Origin: Antedon mediterranea
Taxonomy: Eukaryota; Echinodermata; Crinoidea; Comatulida; Antedonidae
Reading direction: 5' to 3'
Length of the DNA stretch: 64,000 bases
NCBI RefSeq assembly: GCF_964355755.1
Contig: NC_092677.1
Location: 16,398,101 to 16,462,100, forward strand
Within the stretch, counting starts at the first letter, position 1. Each line of letters opens with the position of its first letter. Below, piece by piece: positions 33,857-44,600 of this stretch. The position numbers and the translations under genes were made by a program. Under the pieces are notes generated by a model. It did no database searches, was not told the origin of the DNA, and was given only the letters and a program-made list of their open reading frames with translations.

Positions 33857-34499
33857 CTTTCTCCGGGAGTAAAGTGCAAAGCATCCACGACACGAACTGG
33901 TTTCACCTCAAATCCATCAGTTGCAATGATTGTTATGGGATGTGATTCAACTATCATTCGTATATTACATTCACCTACGGCAGTATTCACAAGTCGTATT
34001 CGATATCTGAAACCTTGCTCCACTTCAAAAACAGAAAGCGGAACATCCAAACCCAAGTCTGCATTTTGACCTCTGCCATTGACCAATAAGGTAAGAGTTT
34101 TATCAGAATATAGAGTACCATATGCAATAGACGCCATTAAGACATTCAAAGACATAATATTCAACCAGTCGTTAAATAACATATAATGTTGTGGAGGTCA
34201 ACATCATATTCTTTACTGTTGAATTCTTTTTGTCTTGGTTCCCTGACAATCAATGCTCCGTACAACCCGTCACCTCTCTGGACACCGACGTGAGAGTGCC
34301 ACCAATGGGTACCTGGTGGGTCTGCAACAAACTCGTATACGAACGAGGTTGAACTTGGTATGGGGCATTGAGTAATCATCAGAACGCCATCTGCCCACAC
34401 GGTGTTAAATTGATGTATACCATGCCAATGAATTGTCAACGAAGCTCCATCTTGAAGTGCGTTAATTATTTTCACACGAATGGTATCCCCGTGACAGAC
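33857..34499 (-). CDS. Laccase gene: first and second cupredoxin exon, frameshifted
   Basis: On the minus strand, after TTTAACAG, the exon reads VCHGDTIRVKIINALQDG, then HWHG (about 34,420-34,434) and GTHWWHSHVGVQRGDGLYGA. These are the first two copper-binding blocks of laccases, four histidines in all. Near 34,180 the frame shifts: DVDLHNI continues as LFNDW in another frame across an ATTATATG word, consistent with an AT slip. The second cupredoxin follows (TLLVNGRGQN, GFRYRIRLVNTAVGECNIRM, ITIIATDGFEVKPVRVVDAL) to a PGER/GTAAGT donor. One slip is enough to make the locus a pseudogene unless it is a sequencing error. Confidence 0.8.
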
Positions 34500-34988
34500 C
34501 TGTTAAAGAACACAATGACAAAATATAGGCGTATGTAAAATACTACTGTTCATTTATTACTCTGTGTAATATTTAAACACTAGGCCTATAGGCACTTAAA
34601 TATGATTATCCAGATATTTGCGTTTTCGGCAATTACAAGAGTTTGTGAAATGTTTATTAAATTGTGATCAAATTAATTTGCTTAAGCTCTCTGTCTATAA
34701 TATCAACCTTTATGTGACAAGCAAATGTTATGACACCAAATCACTATATTTGGGCACTTCATACTTTCAAACTAGTTTGATAAGCTCTGTCTACAATATC
34801 AAACTCTAAATGTGATGTGCCATATATGGACATGATGATGTCATATCACTACCATATTTGGGGACATCACACTGTTTTTCTCTGTCTAGTTTGATAGTGT
34901 AGACAAAGCTTAAAGAAAGGTAAATTCAGGACTTACGGTACAATATGTAAGAATAAAATATGATACGAAATTACATAAATGGTCTTAC
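34500..34988. other. Laccase intron with a small tandem duplication
   Basis: Two diverged copies of a stretch with CTCTGTCTA(T/C)AATATCAA(C/A)CT occur near 34,689 and 34,785, each preceded by TTTGATAAGCT- or TTGCTTAAGCT-like sequence. No coding sequence is present. Confidence 0.45.
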
Positions 34989-35192
34989 CTGAATGCTTGG
35001 CCCTGGTGACATTTCATTAACCGTTAAAATGGGTCTACGTGAACCGCCTACCGTATAACAGCGATATGCACTACAGTCTTCTCGGACATCTGGACATTCC
35101 ATACAAGCCGATGCTAACGTATACCACCAAGATATCGTGAACTCAAATTCGCACAATCTCGGTTTAGCGGGAAACTCGCACTCACGAAAACA
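34989..35192 (-). CDS. Laccase gene: N-terminal exon of the first cupredoxin
   Basis: The minus-strand frame reads SECFRECEFPAKPRLCEFEF, then TISWWYTLASACMECPDVRED and ILTVNEMSPGPSIQ. It ends at a GTAAGACC donor that joins VCHGD in phase 0. N-x-x-x-PGPSI is the usual laccase entry motif. The cysteine-rich head is like that of animal laccases. The exon's upstream border is not clear, since the frame is open only from about 35,210. The signal-peptide exon expected for a secreted laccase is not identified. Confidence 0.75.
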
Positions 35193-35210
35193 TTCACTTG
35201 GGAGTTGCTT

Positions 35211-36288
35211 CCCTCATTCGCCATACAACGAATACAAACATAAAACACACCTACCTACTGTGAATAACTTCAATATGTACGTACGACTATCGCATTTTTC
35301 ACGCTGCTGCTCTAGCCCGCTATGTTACACGAGATGACTCATTCATTAGATGAAATCAAGCAGCTTTATAGTACTACACTTTGACATTTTTGTTAAAATG
35401 GAAACTCCACTATAATTTATTGGTACCACCTGTTGAATCCAAAAACGGCTGAGAAAAGAGTCTAAAGACAAATCCCAAAGCATTCTGGTATTTATGAGTC
35501 CCATGATATAATTCGCTGTCAGATAATCATTGAATTATTATCAAAACAGTCCATTGAAGTTTTTGTTTGTAATAGGATACTTGAAGTATCTAGGCGTGAT
35601 GAAGTGACCCCCAGACTTGACCTTAGCAATAACAATAAGCGAGCAGCGTTTTTTGTAAGAAATATTCTTGTTTAACTATGAAAAAAAAAAGCTAACCTGT
35701 GATTTTTTTTTCGTACGCGAGAACATTTTTTTCAAAAGAAACATTTCCAATTTTCATAACAAAATACTGGTTCAAATGAAATTTTTGTCCGGACCTATAG
35801 TGCCTAATAATATAAATGTTGCGATATGCAGACATAGTATGGTTCGAATTCGATTGGCGTACGTTTTAACAACACTGTATGCACGGGCAACAGAGATGTT
35901 TGATTCACCCTCCCCCTTTCAGAATAATAATTATCTGTGAAAAGATAATTAAACGACATTATAAGATATTACAAGAATAGTCAATAATATAGGCTATACT
36001 AGAAATTGCAAAGTACAAGTGAGAGTTGAGCATACATAACGTAGTTTTGATGATGCAATATCCCCGTAAGACACAAACCGAATGTCTATAATAGAACGCT
36101 TCTCATTGGTTGACAAAACATTTCTTACGGACTATGGCAGTGTTGTACAATCGTCTCCAGTGCCATATAGCAAAATTGTCCAGAACGTCTTCTTGGCCAA
36201 TGTTTTGGAGTCAAAGAGCTTTCGGATCTGAAAAGCACTAAAGCTTGACGGGGTGTCAAATTGATGTGGATGAATAAACAAATCTTAC
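35211..36288. other. Non-coding, between laccase and its paralogue fragment
   Basis: No gene is recognised. 35,440-35,660 is open in one plus-strand frame for some distance but resembles nothing I know. The 36,125-36,260 part downstream of the paralogue exon has no recognisable product. Confidence 0.4.
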
Positions 36289-36452
36289 GTAATGCGTGCA
36301 TATCTTTAAATATGTATACATATTTATCAGTAATATCAAGTAGGGTTGTTAAAAATAAACTACTACTTTGTTCTGTTTTGTACTGTTTACAATTAAAATC
36401 CATGGTAGGTGTATTATTCTTGTATTTTAATATAGGCTTAGCTGCCTTTAAT
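36289..36452 (-). pseudogene. Laccase paralogue fragment, second-cupredoxin exon
   Basis: On the minus strand it reads PILKYKNNTPTMDFNCK and ends IFKDMHALR at a GTAAGATT donor, matching the exon at 33,498-33,730 (VLKYKHSPELELKCK ... FKDTHALR). The first half of the exon (LDIVLEASS block) is missing. Confidence 0.7.
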
Positions 36453-36490
36453 TAAAATGACCAATTGCCCCAGGCAAGATGGAGATTTAC

Positions 36491-36572
36491 CTTTCACCAG
36501 CAATAAAGTATAAAGCATCCATTACACAAACCGGTTCCATCTCATAGCCATAAGTAGCAATGATCGTTATCT
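36491..36572 (-). pseudogene. Laccase paralogue fragment, exon end
   Basis: On the minus strand it reads ITIIATYGYEMEPVCVMDAL and then YFIAGER at a GTAAAT donor. This matches ITIIATDGFEVKPVRVVDAL and HFTPGER of the main gene. Upstream copper-binding blocks are absent, so this tandem laccase copy is a relic. Confidence 0.75.
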
Positions 36573-36599
36573 AAGCAAGTTGCGATTATTTTGACATGC

Positions 36600-38200
36600 A
36601 CCTCTCATCAGCGTACAGTAATCCAGAAACTTGTTCCAATATATTTTCACCACTGATTCAGAAATCATAATAGGCCTACTGTATGTCTAAATCATGGGTT
36701 TAGAAATAATATACTGTATTGAATAATCATGAGATATTATATTTCACAAATCTTTAGACTTAATACTAAGTACCTGTATAATTGATGGTATCGTATAAGA
36801 GACGAGTCAATTTAATGCACATATTTTACCATTGGTCTTAATGAATTTTGTGCGAGACATATTTTGGTACATCTGAAAACCCGATTCTGTAATTCTGGTG
36901 ATGTAGTTTCGGGTCAGAGGTCAAGGACCTATTTTTCACGCAATTTTACTAATATCTTTATTTTATGGCACAGTATTTGATTATAATAATAATAAATGCA
37001 TCAATTGTTTTGGAATTAGGCTCAATTTAAAGTCGATGAATCATACTACACGTTGATTATTTATTATTTTATCTACACGTTGATTATTTATTATTGATTT
37101 TTATTACACCTTATTTATACAGGGTGAGCTAAACAGCGTATTCGGACAATCAAAGGGCCCCTTGATGTATATACTAGCTAGACACCAGGGTAACCCCACT
37201 CGTCTCGAAAGATGTACTAGGTTTTTTAAAGTGCACATGAGCCAGATTGAACCTACGGTTTATAGTCCTTTTCCGAGAAGACTCATTCTACCAGAACAAT
37301 GGAGCGAGTGAACCTTGAACCCTTGCCGATGTTCAATTTTAATATGGAAAGGTATTACGGGTCCACTGTCTTAACCGCTTTATTGGCTACTCACCGCTCA
37401 TAACCGCTTAAATAAATACATTTCTTTTTCCACAGTTAGTGAAATGCACTCTATATATATATATATATATATGACACAGACAATGATGAGAATATACTAT
37501 CTAATATTAATTTTAACCTCCCCCCCCCCCCTCCCACCGTCGGGGAAAGCTGAATAGAATTTATTACTAAAGAATTACGTGTTAAAATTATAGTTTCTAT
37601 TAATACTATTAGGCCTAATTATTAGTCTCTAAAGCCCATGTCTATTCTAGTTAGTACTGTGTGGTTGTGTGTGACGTGTGTGTGTGTTAGGTGTGACAAA
37701 GTCCGAGTAAGTCAGCAAAATTAAACAATTACATTCCACAAAAATACAGTATGTACATTTTTTATTCTCGTGGGTCTAATCTTTCCATCTCTTGTGTTCA
37801 TATACGCAAAAGATGTGTAACAGCAACCGTTCTTCTTTTGAACGAACCGGCAGAAGAGCGAGAGAGAGCTAGCTAATATAAGGCCTAGGAGTAGTATGCA
37901 TGGTGGATGGTGGTGGTGTGTGTGAAGAAGAGTACGCGAAGGCAATCACGTGAATTGTGAACAACTAATGAATTATTCATGTTTAATTTGTGACTACTGT
38001 ATTATGTACGGAAAAAAAAATCGCGGCCCGGCCGGCTCACTGCGGTATACGCGTCGACATATCTGGGCTGTATCATATTACATCCAGGGACCAAAATGTG
38101 TATTTTCCAGATTCCAGGCGAAAATCGGAAATTCATTTGCAACTACGCATCGACGTACTAGACAGGTTCCATTTCTCAAAAAACGGCCTAGAAAACGAAT
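36600..38200. other. Non-coding spacer with simple repeats
   Basis: It holds a two-unit tandem repeat with CTACACGTTGATTATTTATT (37,047-37,103), a short AT microsatellite near 37,455, a poly-C run with CGTCGGGGAA at 37,518-37,545 like the GC-rich repeats at 45-48 kb, and GTGTGTG near 37,665-37,690. No gene is seen. 38,060-38,150 shares CATCCAGGGACCAAAATGTG and TTCCAGGCGAA words with 45,740 and 46,070. Confidence 0.45.
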
Positions 38201-38690
38201 CAAGAAGCATTTTTGGGTAGAAGCTGGGATCCACTTGATTTAGGATATTTCGACCTCGCTGATACGAATATGGCGGATCCCAAGCGAAATTCGGCCATCT
38301 AAGCCCTTAATTTGCATAATTAAAAATGGCGGCCATTTTTTATAATTACCCTATATCTCGAGAACCACTAGTCACAGATAATTAATTTTGGTGTCAAAAT
38401 GTTTTAAATATATGTTTTTATATTCACTTTAATGAAACATTTTGTCAAAAAATGGATGCAAGTCTTATTTCTGACATTTTGACCTTTGACCTTGATTTAT
38501 CGTATCTCAGTAACCAATAATCGGAGAGACACGAAATGGGGCTCAAATTGTTCAGAAATCATACATTCATATTTATTATAATGACAAGTTTTTACACAAA
38601 ATGGCCGATTCTACAACTATTGACCTTTGAACTATTAGTCAAATAAAATGTTATACGGTAACTCTGAAAATATTGGACTTATGAAATTAT
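38201..38690 (+). repeat. Left terminal inverted repeat of the 7-kb DNA transposon
   Basis: It matches 44,765-45,236 inverted with only scattered differences, over about 470 bp. The outermost common word is CAAGAAGCATTTTTGGGTAG. Inside lie sub-repeats starting ATATCTCGAGAACCACTAG, TATCTCAGTAACCAATAAT and GGTAACTCTGAAAATATTGG, spaced about 150 bp, with GACCTTTGACC words. Weak similarity continues outward on both sides, so the true end may lie 50-70 bp further out. Confidence 0.85.
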
Positions 38691-39568
38691 TTTTTGTTTT
38701 ATGTTTTTGTTTAGAAAATGTGTGTTTCTATCCAGTCTAATGGCACATTTCGTCCAAGAAAGGCCAATAGTATGGTTATTTATGCCCTTGATTTGTATAT
38801 TCAAAATGGCCGCTATCGAAAATGATGAAATACATAATATACAAATACGATAATAATAGTATCGTATTTATTATGAATTTGTATAAGTTTATGTGATTAA
38901 AATTAAATATTTATTTCGAACTTTCAGATTACACATCTAGTTGATTCCATGTGAAATCTTGAAATGAAAAAGGCTTAATTTGCATATTTAATTTAGACAA
39001 GTTTGTCAACAGTATTTGATGGTGAGAAATTAAAAATCTCAATTTCCCAGTAGAATTTTAAATTTTATTATTGTGTCTTTCGCCCGCCATAGAAATTCCC
39101 CTATGGTCTATTTCTTTCATCTAACATCACTAGTAGGCCTAAATTAAAAGCGAACAAAATAATATTTTCACAATTTATCATCCGTTGTTTCAAGAGCAAT
39201 TGTTGTATTTCCAAACCAGATGAGGTAAGTTTTAAAATATATATATAATTAGAGTATATAATATTTGCAAAACTTTGCTAGGCCCAACTATTTGCCTACG
39301 TGTGTAGCTAGCAAGTTGTCTCAGCTTAATTGCGCTGACAAAGGCGTACGTCTCTTATGGTTGCCACACAGACAAGTTCACGTAAATTAAAAGTATTAAT
39401 ATGGCGCGCCATTTAGTCTTACTTTTTATTTAATAAACTTTATAGTAGGCCTAACTTTTATATAACGTAACGTAAAAAAAAATTTTAAATAAAATAATTT
39501 TTTTCTTGCTTTAGAGTTGTTTGGTTAAAGCTATAGCTATCAGGTTTTGGTGTAATAAAGACCACATC
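38691..39568. other. Transposon 5' non-coding region
   Basis: AT-rich sequence between the inverted terminus and the first ATG. It probably includes the element's promoter. No clear box can be assigned. Confidence 0.5.
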
Positions 39569-40072
39569 ATGGAGTCAGTTTGTGATTTAAAAAAACAAAG
39601 ACCAGTAAATTATAAGCTGTGTCTATTTTGTCAGAAACGTAAAGCTAATGATAAGTTGAGAGAAGCAAGCGAGCAAGGTTTAAGAACTGTAAAGGATGCA
39701 GCTGAAAAGAGATGTCAGCTCGGCGATGATGACGATATTACGAATCGAGTTTCACTAAGTTTTACAACTGAAGTTGATCATAAGACATTATGGCATAAAC
39801 AGTGTTATTGCCATTTCACTGATCAAGACAGAATGAAACGATTAGAAAATAAGAGAAAACAACACGAGCTAGACGCATCATCCAAACCCACTTCAAGTTT
39901 TCACAATACAACAGATAGGCTCTCAAGACGTTCAAATATGCCGGTTGTTGACTGGGAAAAATGCATATTTTGTCAAAAAGATTCTAAAGACCGTCTTTGT
40001 TCTATAATGACATTTTGCTTAAGTAATCGTATACTCGAAGCTGCTCCTTTTGATTATAATTTTTCCATGTAG
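39569..40072 (+). CDS. Transposon protein, N-terminal zinc-binding segment
   Basis: The ATG at 39,569 (MESVCDLKKQRPVNYKLC) opens a frame with two cysteine pairs, KLCLFCQK and WEKCIFCQKD. Each is followed downstream by H/C residues (HKQCYCHF; YHLVC in the next segment), as in paired zinc-binding modules. The frame ends at a stop at 40,070-40,072. Homologous reading continues without interruption in another frame from about 40,065, so a one-base slip in the T run at about 40,059-40,064 splits one original gene. Confidence 0.7.
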   Translation: MESVCDLKKQRPVNYKLCLFCQKRKANDKLREASEQGLRTVKDAAEKRCQLGDDDDITNRVSLSFTTEVDHKTLWHKQCYCHFTDQDRMKRLENKRKQHELDASSKPTSSFHNTTDRLSRRSNMPVVDWEKCIFCQKDSKDRLCSIMTFCLSNRILEAAPFDYNFSM

Positions 40073-43000
40073 AGTAGCAGATGTAAATGACCTAATAGCA
40101 TCCGAAGGAAAATACCATTTAGTGTGTTTGAAAGCATTTGATAGATCTACAGAGAAAATTAAAAAAGATTGCGTGAAAAGAGATCTTGCATTTGTTTGGC
40201 TTTGCAATGAACTTGAAAAGGCAGCTAGAAGAGGATTAGTTTTTAAGTTGATTGATGTATGGAATCGGTATGTTGAATTAGCTAATAATTTGTGCATAGA
40301 TATCCCATATTCATATTTGAGCAGAAGGGCAACATTTAAAGAGAAGCTTGTTTCTCAACTGAATACTGAATTTCACTTTTTTCATCCTCTAAATGTTAAT
40401 TCATCAGATCGCCAAACATTACTAATTCCCATCCATTATCAAAATAATATGGTTTCTCAGTCAGTTCAAGCGAATGAAGACATCACGATTCCAACGTACC
40501 AACCAGAGCAAGAAGATGTATTTCTATCTCTGGTACATGTTGCATTAAAGATCCGTGGCGATATTATTTCGAAACCTGGTCACGAAGGATTGGCAGTTAG
40601 TGAGAAAGATGAAGCCGAGTGCATACCTGATAGTTTGTATATGTTTCTGAGATTATTATATGGAGGCCAAGACCATTTAAATGAAGATTGTTCTGAAATG
40701 AAATATGAGGATCAAACACGACGTATGGTTATGAGCAATGCACAGGATTTGGTTTATGGAATAAGCAAAGGAAAGAAGTGGACACCAAAACATATTGGAT
40801 TGACAAGTACATTGCACCAAGCAACTAGGTCAAAGGATCTTGTTAACTTATTCCATCGAGCGGGACACTGTTTAAGTTACAAACAATTATTGGAAGTTGA
40901 TACTGCCCTTGCCAACTATACTTTGCGGTCAATGGATCGTACTACAGGAGCAGTTATACCACAGAACTTTGTTCCAGATGAATTCATACACTTTACGGCA
41001 GATAATATTGATATATTAGACGAATCACTTGACGGTAAGAACACATTCCATGCCACGCAACTAGCAGCTTATCAAAGATCCACTGGAAAAGAACCGGCCT
41101 TACTTGAAAATGTTGAAGTTACTTCTAAATCTACTTTAGAAGTTCCAGATATTCTTACTGAGTTGTTCTCAACAAAGATTGTCGAAAGTAAAACCAAACC
41201 AGTTTTCCATCAGCCAGTAAATGCTAATTGGTTTAATGGCAAAAGTACAAATCTTGAATGCGAGAAGCAAGCGAAAGCAGCTGATCTTGCGTTTCTGTTG
41301 CATCGTCAACACCTACAGGACAAACCAAGTTGGACAAGCTTTAATCAACAGAATTCAACAACCGATCACAGACAAACTTCCGTTGGGCACATGCCCATGA
41401 TACTAGCTCCTGCTCATGAATTTGATACATTAAATACAGTTGTAAGGAGGTGTATGTCAATATCGGATCATTTTGGACAAAACTACACTGTCATTACCGT
41501 TGATCAAGCACTTTATTGCAAACTAATGGAGTTAAAATGGAATGTTCCTGAATATATGTTAAAATTAATTCCACGTCTGGGAGGTCTTCACATATCTATG
41601 AACTTTTTGAAAGTTATTGGTAAGCACATGGAAGGGTGTGGGTTGTATGAATCATGGATTGAAAGTGGAATTATAGGCGCGGGTGCAGCCGAGCTTGTGT
41701 TGTCTGGAAAAGGGTATAAGAAAGCGATGCGAGTCCACAAGCTATCTATTCAAGCATTGTGGCGAATATTAATCCCAGCGTTTTCCGAAAGGTTGGCAGA
41801 AATCAACAGTGATCTTCATGAAAGTGTAAGTTCAATTCAAAAAGAAAGTGATAAAATCAACGCTTTAGTGGCGATGATCAAAGGCGATACATACCAGAAC
41901 ATTCTATCCAAGTACATAGAAGATGAATGCGAGAAGAACGTTAACTTTCAATTTTGGTGGTGTTACATAGAAATGGTATCAATCCTACTCATGTTCACTA
42001 GAGCTCAGAGAGAAGGAAACTGGGACTTACACATGGCGTCCTTCAATCGAATGATCCCATACTTTTTCCGATACGATCACTATAATTACGCCCGTTGGGG
42101 TCCTGTTTATATAGCTGAAATGAACCAGCTTCCAGATGAAATCAAAGAAGAATTTTCAAAAGGAAATTTTGTTGTCAAATGTTCAACAAAGTCTTTTAAC
42201 GAAGTAGATCCAGACCATGCCCAAGAATGGCTAAATGGTACAGGAAAGCGATCAGGAGGAATCGTAGGAATAACAAAAACTATATCTGCTTTGATGAGAT
42301 GGAGCCTTTCATTCAATCTCCGGTCGCATTTAGCAGTAAATACGCATGAATTGTATGGTCTAACCCAAGATAAATCAATATCTGTTGAATCTACACCAAC
42401 AAGAATAAAGAAAGACAATGCCGACGAAGATTCTTTGCTAACGATTTTCAAAAGCTTCAATGTGTTTCTAACAGACACTTCAACAGATATCCTACAAAAC
42501 ATAGCAACCAAAGACCTGGTAAGCACAGAGATTCAAGAATCCTTACTACAAGCAACCGAATTGGGTCAGCAACAGACTTTAACATTCGTTGAAGATAGAC
42601 TGATGTCATCTGAAGTAGAGCGAAAGACTTCATTTAATGATCCAATAAAAAGAAACAAAGCCCTGACATTTAAAAGCCTGTATGATGTTCCCAAGAATGC
42701 CAATGACAAAGAAAAGAAGACGGTTACAAAAACCGATCGAAATGTTTTGTTGCGGCTAATCACAGCATATGACGGTGGCCGTGAAGTTGATCTTAAAAAT
42801 ATGTTGTGCCATGAACTGATGACAGTACCGCTACGAAACAAGTCGATTCTAGTAGAAAAGCTAACAGATGGCATCGATTGCCCGGAAAGTATCGACATTC
42901 AGGGAAAAACAGCTTGTATAATAATTGACGGTCAGGCTCTAGTTGTGACACTAGGCAAACCGGCTGACTGTTCTACTTTTGGAGATTTGGCAAACACATT

Positions 43001-43664
43001 TGTTAAAACGGTGATGATATGGGGAAAAGATTATCAGAGAATAGACGTAGCGTTTGATCGGTATCGAAAACTGCCGATAAAGGGCACCACCAGACAAAGA
43101 CGAACCAAAACACACAGACCAATTCGTCGAATTATAGAAAGTGATGAGATACCGCTGCCAAATTGCTGGTCAAACTTTTTGGCATTACAAGATAATAAAG
43201 CAGATCTGGCACGATTTCTATCAGAGGAGTTGATTCGTCAAGCTCCTATAGACAAAGAAATTGTCACAGCTGGTGGATTTATGGAAGAATCAGTTGTTAA
43301 ATCATCAAAAGTCTACACGAATACGTTGTCTCTGGTCGCAGATCATGAAGAAGCGGACACGCGACTTGTTCTTCATGCTGCCAATGTCCGATACGACACA
43401 GTTGTAGTTGCTTCTAGGGATACAGATGTACTAGTAATTCTAGTGTCTCACTACCAAAGCATGGTATCCAAAGATATATGGATGATGTCAGGGACATCCA
43501 AAAAAAGAAAGTATCTTCCTATAAAAGACATTTTTCAAGCCTTGCCCGAGGGTTCTGCAAAAGCACTGGTTCCATTTCACACTATTACTGGATGCGATAC
43601 TACCTCATATCTAAGTGGTCACTCAAAGGCATCGGCATGGGAAGTATTCAAGAAAAATCATTAA
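40050..43664 (+). CDS. Transposon protein core: transposase-like region and XPG-like nuclease
   Basis: This is an open frame of about 1,200 codons with no good ATG of its own, continuing the upstream segment after a frameshift. The middle part holds YTVITVDQALYCK (about 41,486), RLGGLHISMNFLKVIGKHM (about 41,573) and DHYNYARWGPVYIAEM (about 42,076), acidic and histidine motifs compatible with a transposase. The last third holds ACIIIDGQALV (about 42,913), DVAFDRY, HEEADTRLVLHA (43,345), ASRDTDVLVIL (43,411) and HTITGCDTTSYLSG (43,577). Their order and spacing match the DG, E-A-E-A, D-x-D and GCD motifs of XPG/FEN nucleases. The frame stops at TAA 43,662-43,664, but homology continues in the same frame. 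Confidence 0.75.
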   Translation: MIIIFPCRVADVNDLIASEGKYHLVCLKAFDRSTEKIKKDCVKRDLAFVWLCNELEKAARRGLVFKLIDVWNRYVELANNLCIDIPYSYLSRRATFKEKLVSQLNTEFHFFHPLNVNSSDRQTLLIPIHYQNNMVSQSVQANEDITIPTYQPEQEDVFLSLVHVALKIRGDIISKPGHEGLAVSEKDEAECIPDSLYMFLRLLYGGQDHLNEDCSEMKYEDQTRRMVMSNAQDLVYGISKGKKWTPKHIGLTSTLHQATRSKDLVNLFHRAGHCLSYKQLLEVDTALANYTLRSMDRTTGAVIPQNFVPDEFIHFTADNIDILDESLDGKNTFHATQLAAYQRSTGKEPALLENVEVTSKSTLEVPDILTELFSTKIVESKTKPVFHQPVNANWFNGKSTNLECEKQAKAADLAFLLHRQHLQDKPSWTSFNQQNSTTDHRQTSVGHMPMILAPAHEFDTLNTVVRRCMSISDHFGQNYTVITVDQALYCKLMELKWNVPEYMLKLIPRLGGLHISMNFLKVIGKHMEGCGLYESWIESGIIGAGAAELVLSGKGYKKAMRVHKLSIQALWRILIPAFSERLAEINSDLHESVSSIQKESDKINALVAMIKGDTYQNILSKYIEDECEKNVNFQFWWCYIEMVSILLMFTRAQREGNWDLHMASFNRMIPYFFRYDHYNYARWGPVYIAEMNQLPDEIKEEFSKGNFVVKCSTKSFNEVDPDHAQEWLNGTGKRSGGIVGITKTISALMRWSLSFNLRSHLAVNTHELYGLTQDKSISVESTPTRIKKDNADEDSLLTIFKSFNVFLTDTSTDILQNIATKDLVSTEIQESLLQATELGQQQTLTFVEDRLMSSEVERKTSFNDPIKRNKALTFKSLYDVPKNANDKEKKTVTKTDRNVLLRLITAYDGGREVDLKNMLCHELMTVPLRNKSILVEKLTDGIDCPESIDIQGKTACIIIDGQALVVTLGKPADCSTFGDLANTFVKTVMIWGKDYQRIDVAFDRYRKLPIKGTTRQRRTKTHRPIRRIIESDEIPLPNCWSNFLALQDNKADLARFLSEELIRQAPIDKEIVTAGGFMEESVVKSSKVYTNTLSLVADHEEADTRLVLHAANVRYDTVVVASRDTDVLVILVSHYQSMVSKDIWMMSGTSKKRKYLPIKDIFQALPEGSAKALVPFHTITGCDTTSYLSGHSKASAWEVFKKNH

Positions 43665-44141
43665 CTAATTAAAGACCTGGGAGAACAACCTATCAGTGAC
43701 CAAGTTATTATGAAATCGGAAAGATTCATTTGCTACGTTTACGGCGTTGGTCAAGTTAAAAGTACCAATGAAGTTAGGCATGCCGTGTTTAAAAAAAAAA
43801 AAAAACCAGAGGCATTACCTCCAACAAGCGATGCAGTGCACCAGCATATAAAAAGAGCACACTTCCAAGCACTCGTATGGAAAAAAGCTGTATCGCCAAT
43901 CCAGCATTTGCCATCACCAACAGATTTTGGTTGGGAGCTATGTAATGGTAAACTTCAACCAGTGCTTCTGAAAAATGAAGCTATTCCTACAGCTTCGTTA
44001 GAGATGATTTATTGTGGATGCAAGACACGATGCATAACCAATAGATGTAGGTGCAAGAAGTCAAAACTACCATGTACAGCTTTATGCCACTGTAACAACG
44101 CTAAAGATGACGTAAACATTTGTATGAACGATCAAAACTGA
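43665..44141 (+). CDS. Transposon protein, C-terminal CXC segment after an in-frame stop
   Basis: Directly after the TAA at 43,662 the same frame reads LIKDLGEQPISDQVIMKSE. It continues through RFICYVYG, LPPTSDAVHQHIKRAHFQA, SPTDFGWEL and a cysteine cluster at about 44,014-44,093 (CGCKTRC, NRCRCKKSKLPC, CHC). The cluster resembles TSO1/tesmin CXC DNA-binding motifs. The frame ends at 44,141. A single nonsense codon thus separates it from the core, and read-through or a repair of one base would give one polypeptide. The decayed copy at 27.7-28.2 kb has the same arrangement. Confidence 0.7.
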   Translation, partial: LIKDLGEQPISDQVIMKSERFICYVYGVGQVKSTNEVRHAVFKKKKKPEALPPTSDAVHQHIKRAHFQALVWKKAVSPIQHLPSPTDFGWELCNGKLQPVLLKNEAIPTASLEMIYCGCKTRCITNRCRCKKSKLPCTALCHCNNAKDDVNICMNDQN

Positions 44142-44157
44142 TGCCCTTAACATGTTC

Positions 44158-44600
44158 ATTCCAAATGTAGCTTACGTGTTCAAATTTTCTTTTAAATCTA
44201 TAATCATAATCGATCATATTGATGGCAGGTAGCTTACGTGTTAAAATTCTTTTTTAAATCTATAATCATAATCCATCATATTGATGGCAGGTAATTTCCA
44301 AATGTAGCTGACGTGTTCAAATTCTTTTTTAAATCTATAATCATAATCCATCATATTGATGGCAGGTAATTTTCAAATGTAGCTGACGTGTTCAAATTCT
44401 TTTTTAAATTTATAATCTTAATTCATCATATTGATGGCAGGTAATTTTAAAATGTAGCTTACGTGTTCAAATTCTTTTTTAAATCTATAATCATAATCCA
44501 TCATATTGATGGCAGGTAATTTCCAAATGTAACTTGCGTGTTCAAATTTCTTTTAAATCTATATAAATCATAACACATATTTGATGGCAGTGAATTTTAT
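44158..44600 (+). repeat. 75-bp minisatellite in the transposon 3' region
   Basis: The word GATGGCAGG recurs at about 44,221, 44,283, 44,358, 44,433 and 44,508, and degenerately near 44,583. Each unit carries AATGTAGCTGACGTGTTCAA and a TTTTTAAATCTATAATCAT stretch. The first unit is shorter. Confidence 0.9.

Noticed and set aside
35668-35940. 90-codon plus-strand open frame
   Set aside because: Low-complexity start, no family motif, no splice-site support, and it lies between laccase fragments of the other strand.
37655-37695. GTGTGTG run as a possible CRISPR or satellite start
   Set aside because: It is an ordinary short GT microsatellite with no regularly spaced repeats. Nothing prokaryotic is in the window.
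42107-42898. Minus-strand open frames of 110-139 codons opposite the transposon gene
   Set aside because: They are antisense shadows of the plus-strand transposon frame, which has clear family motifs.
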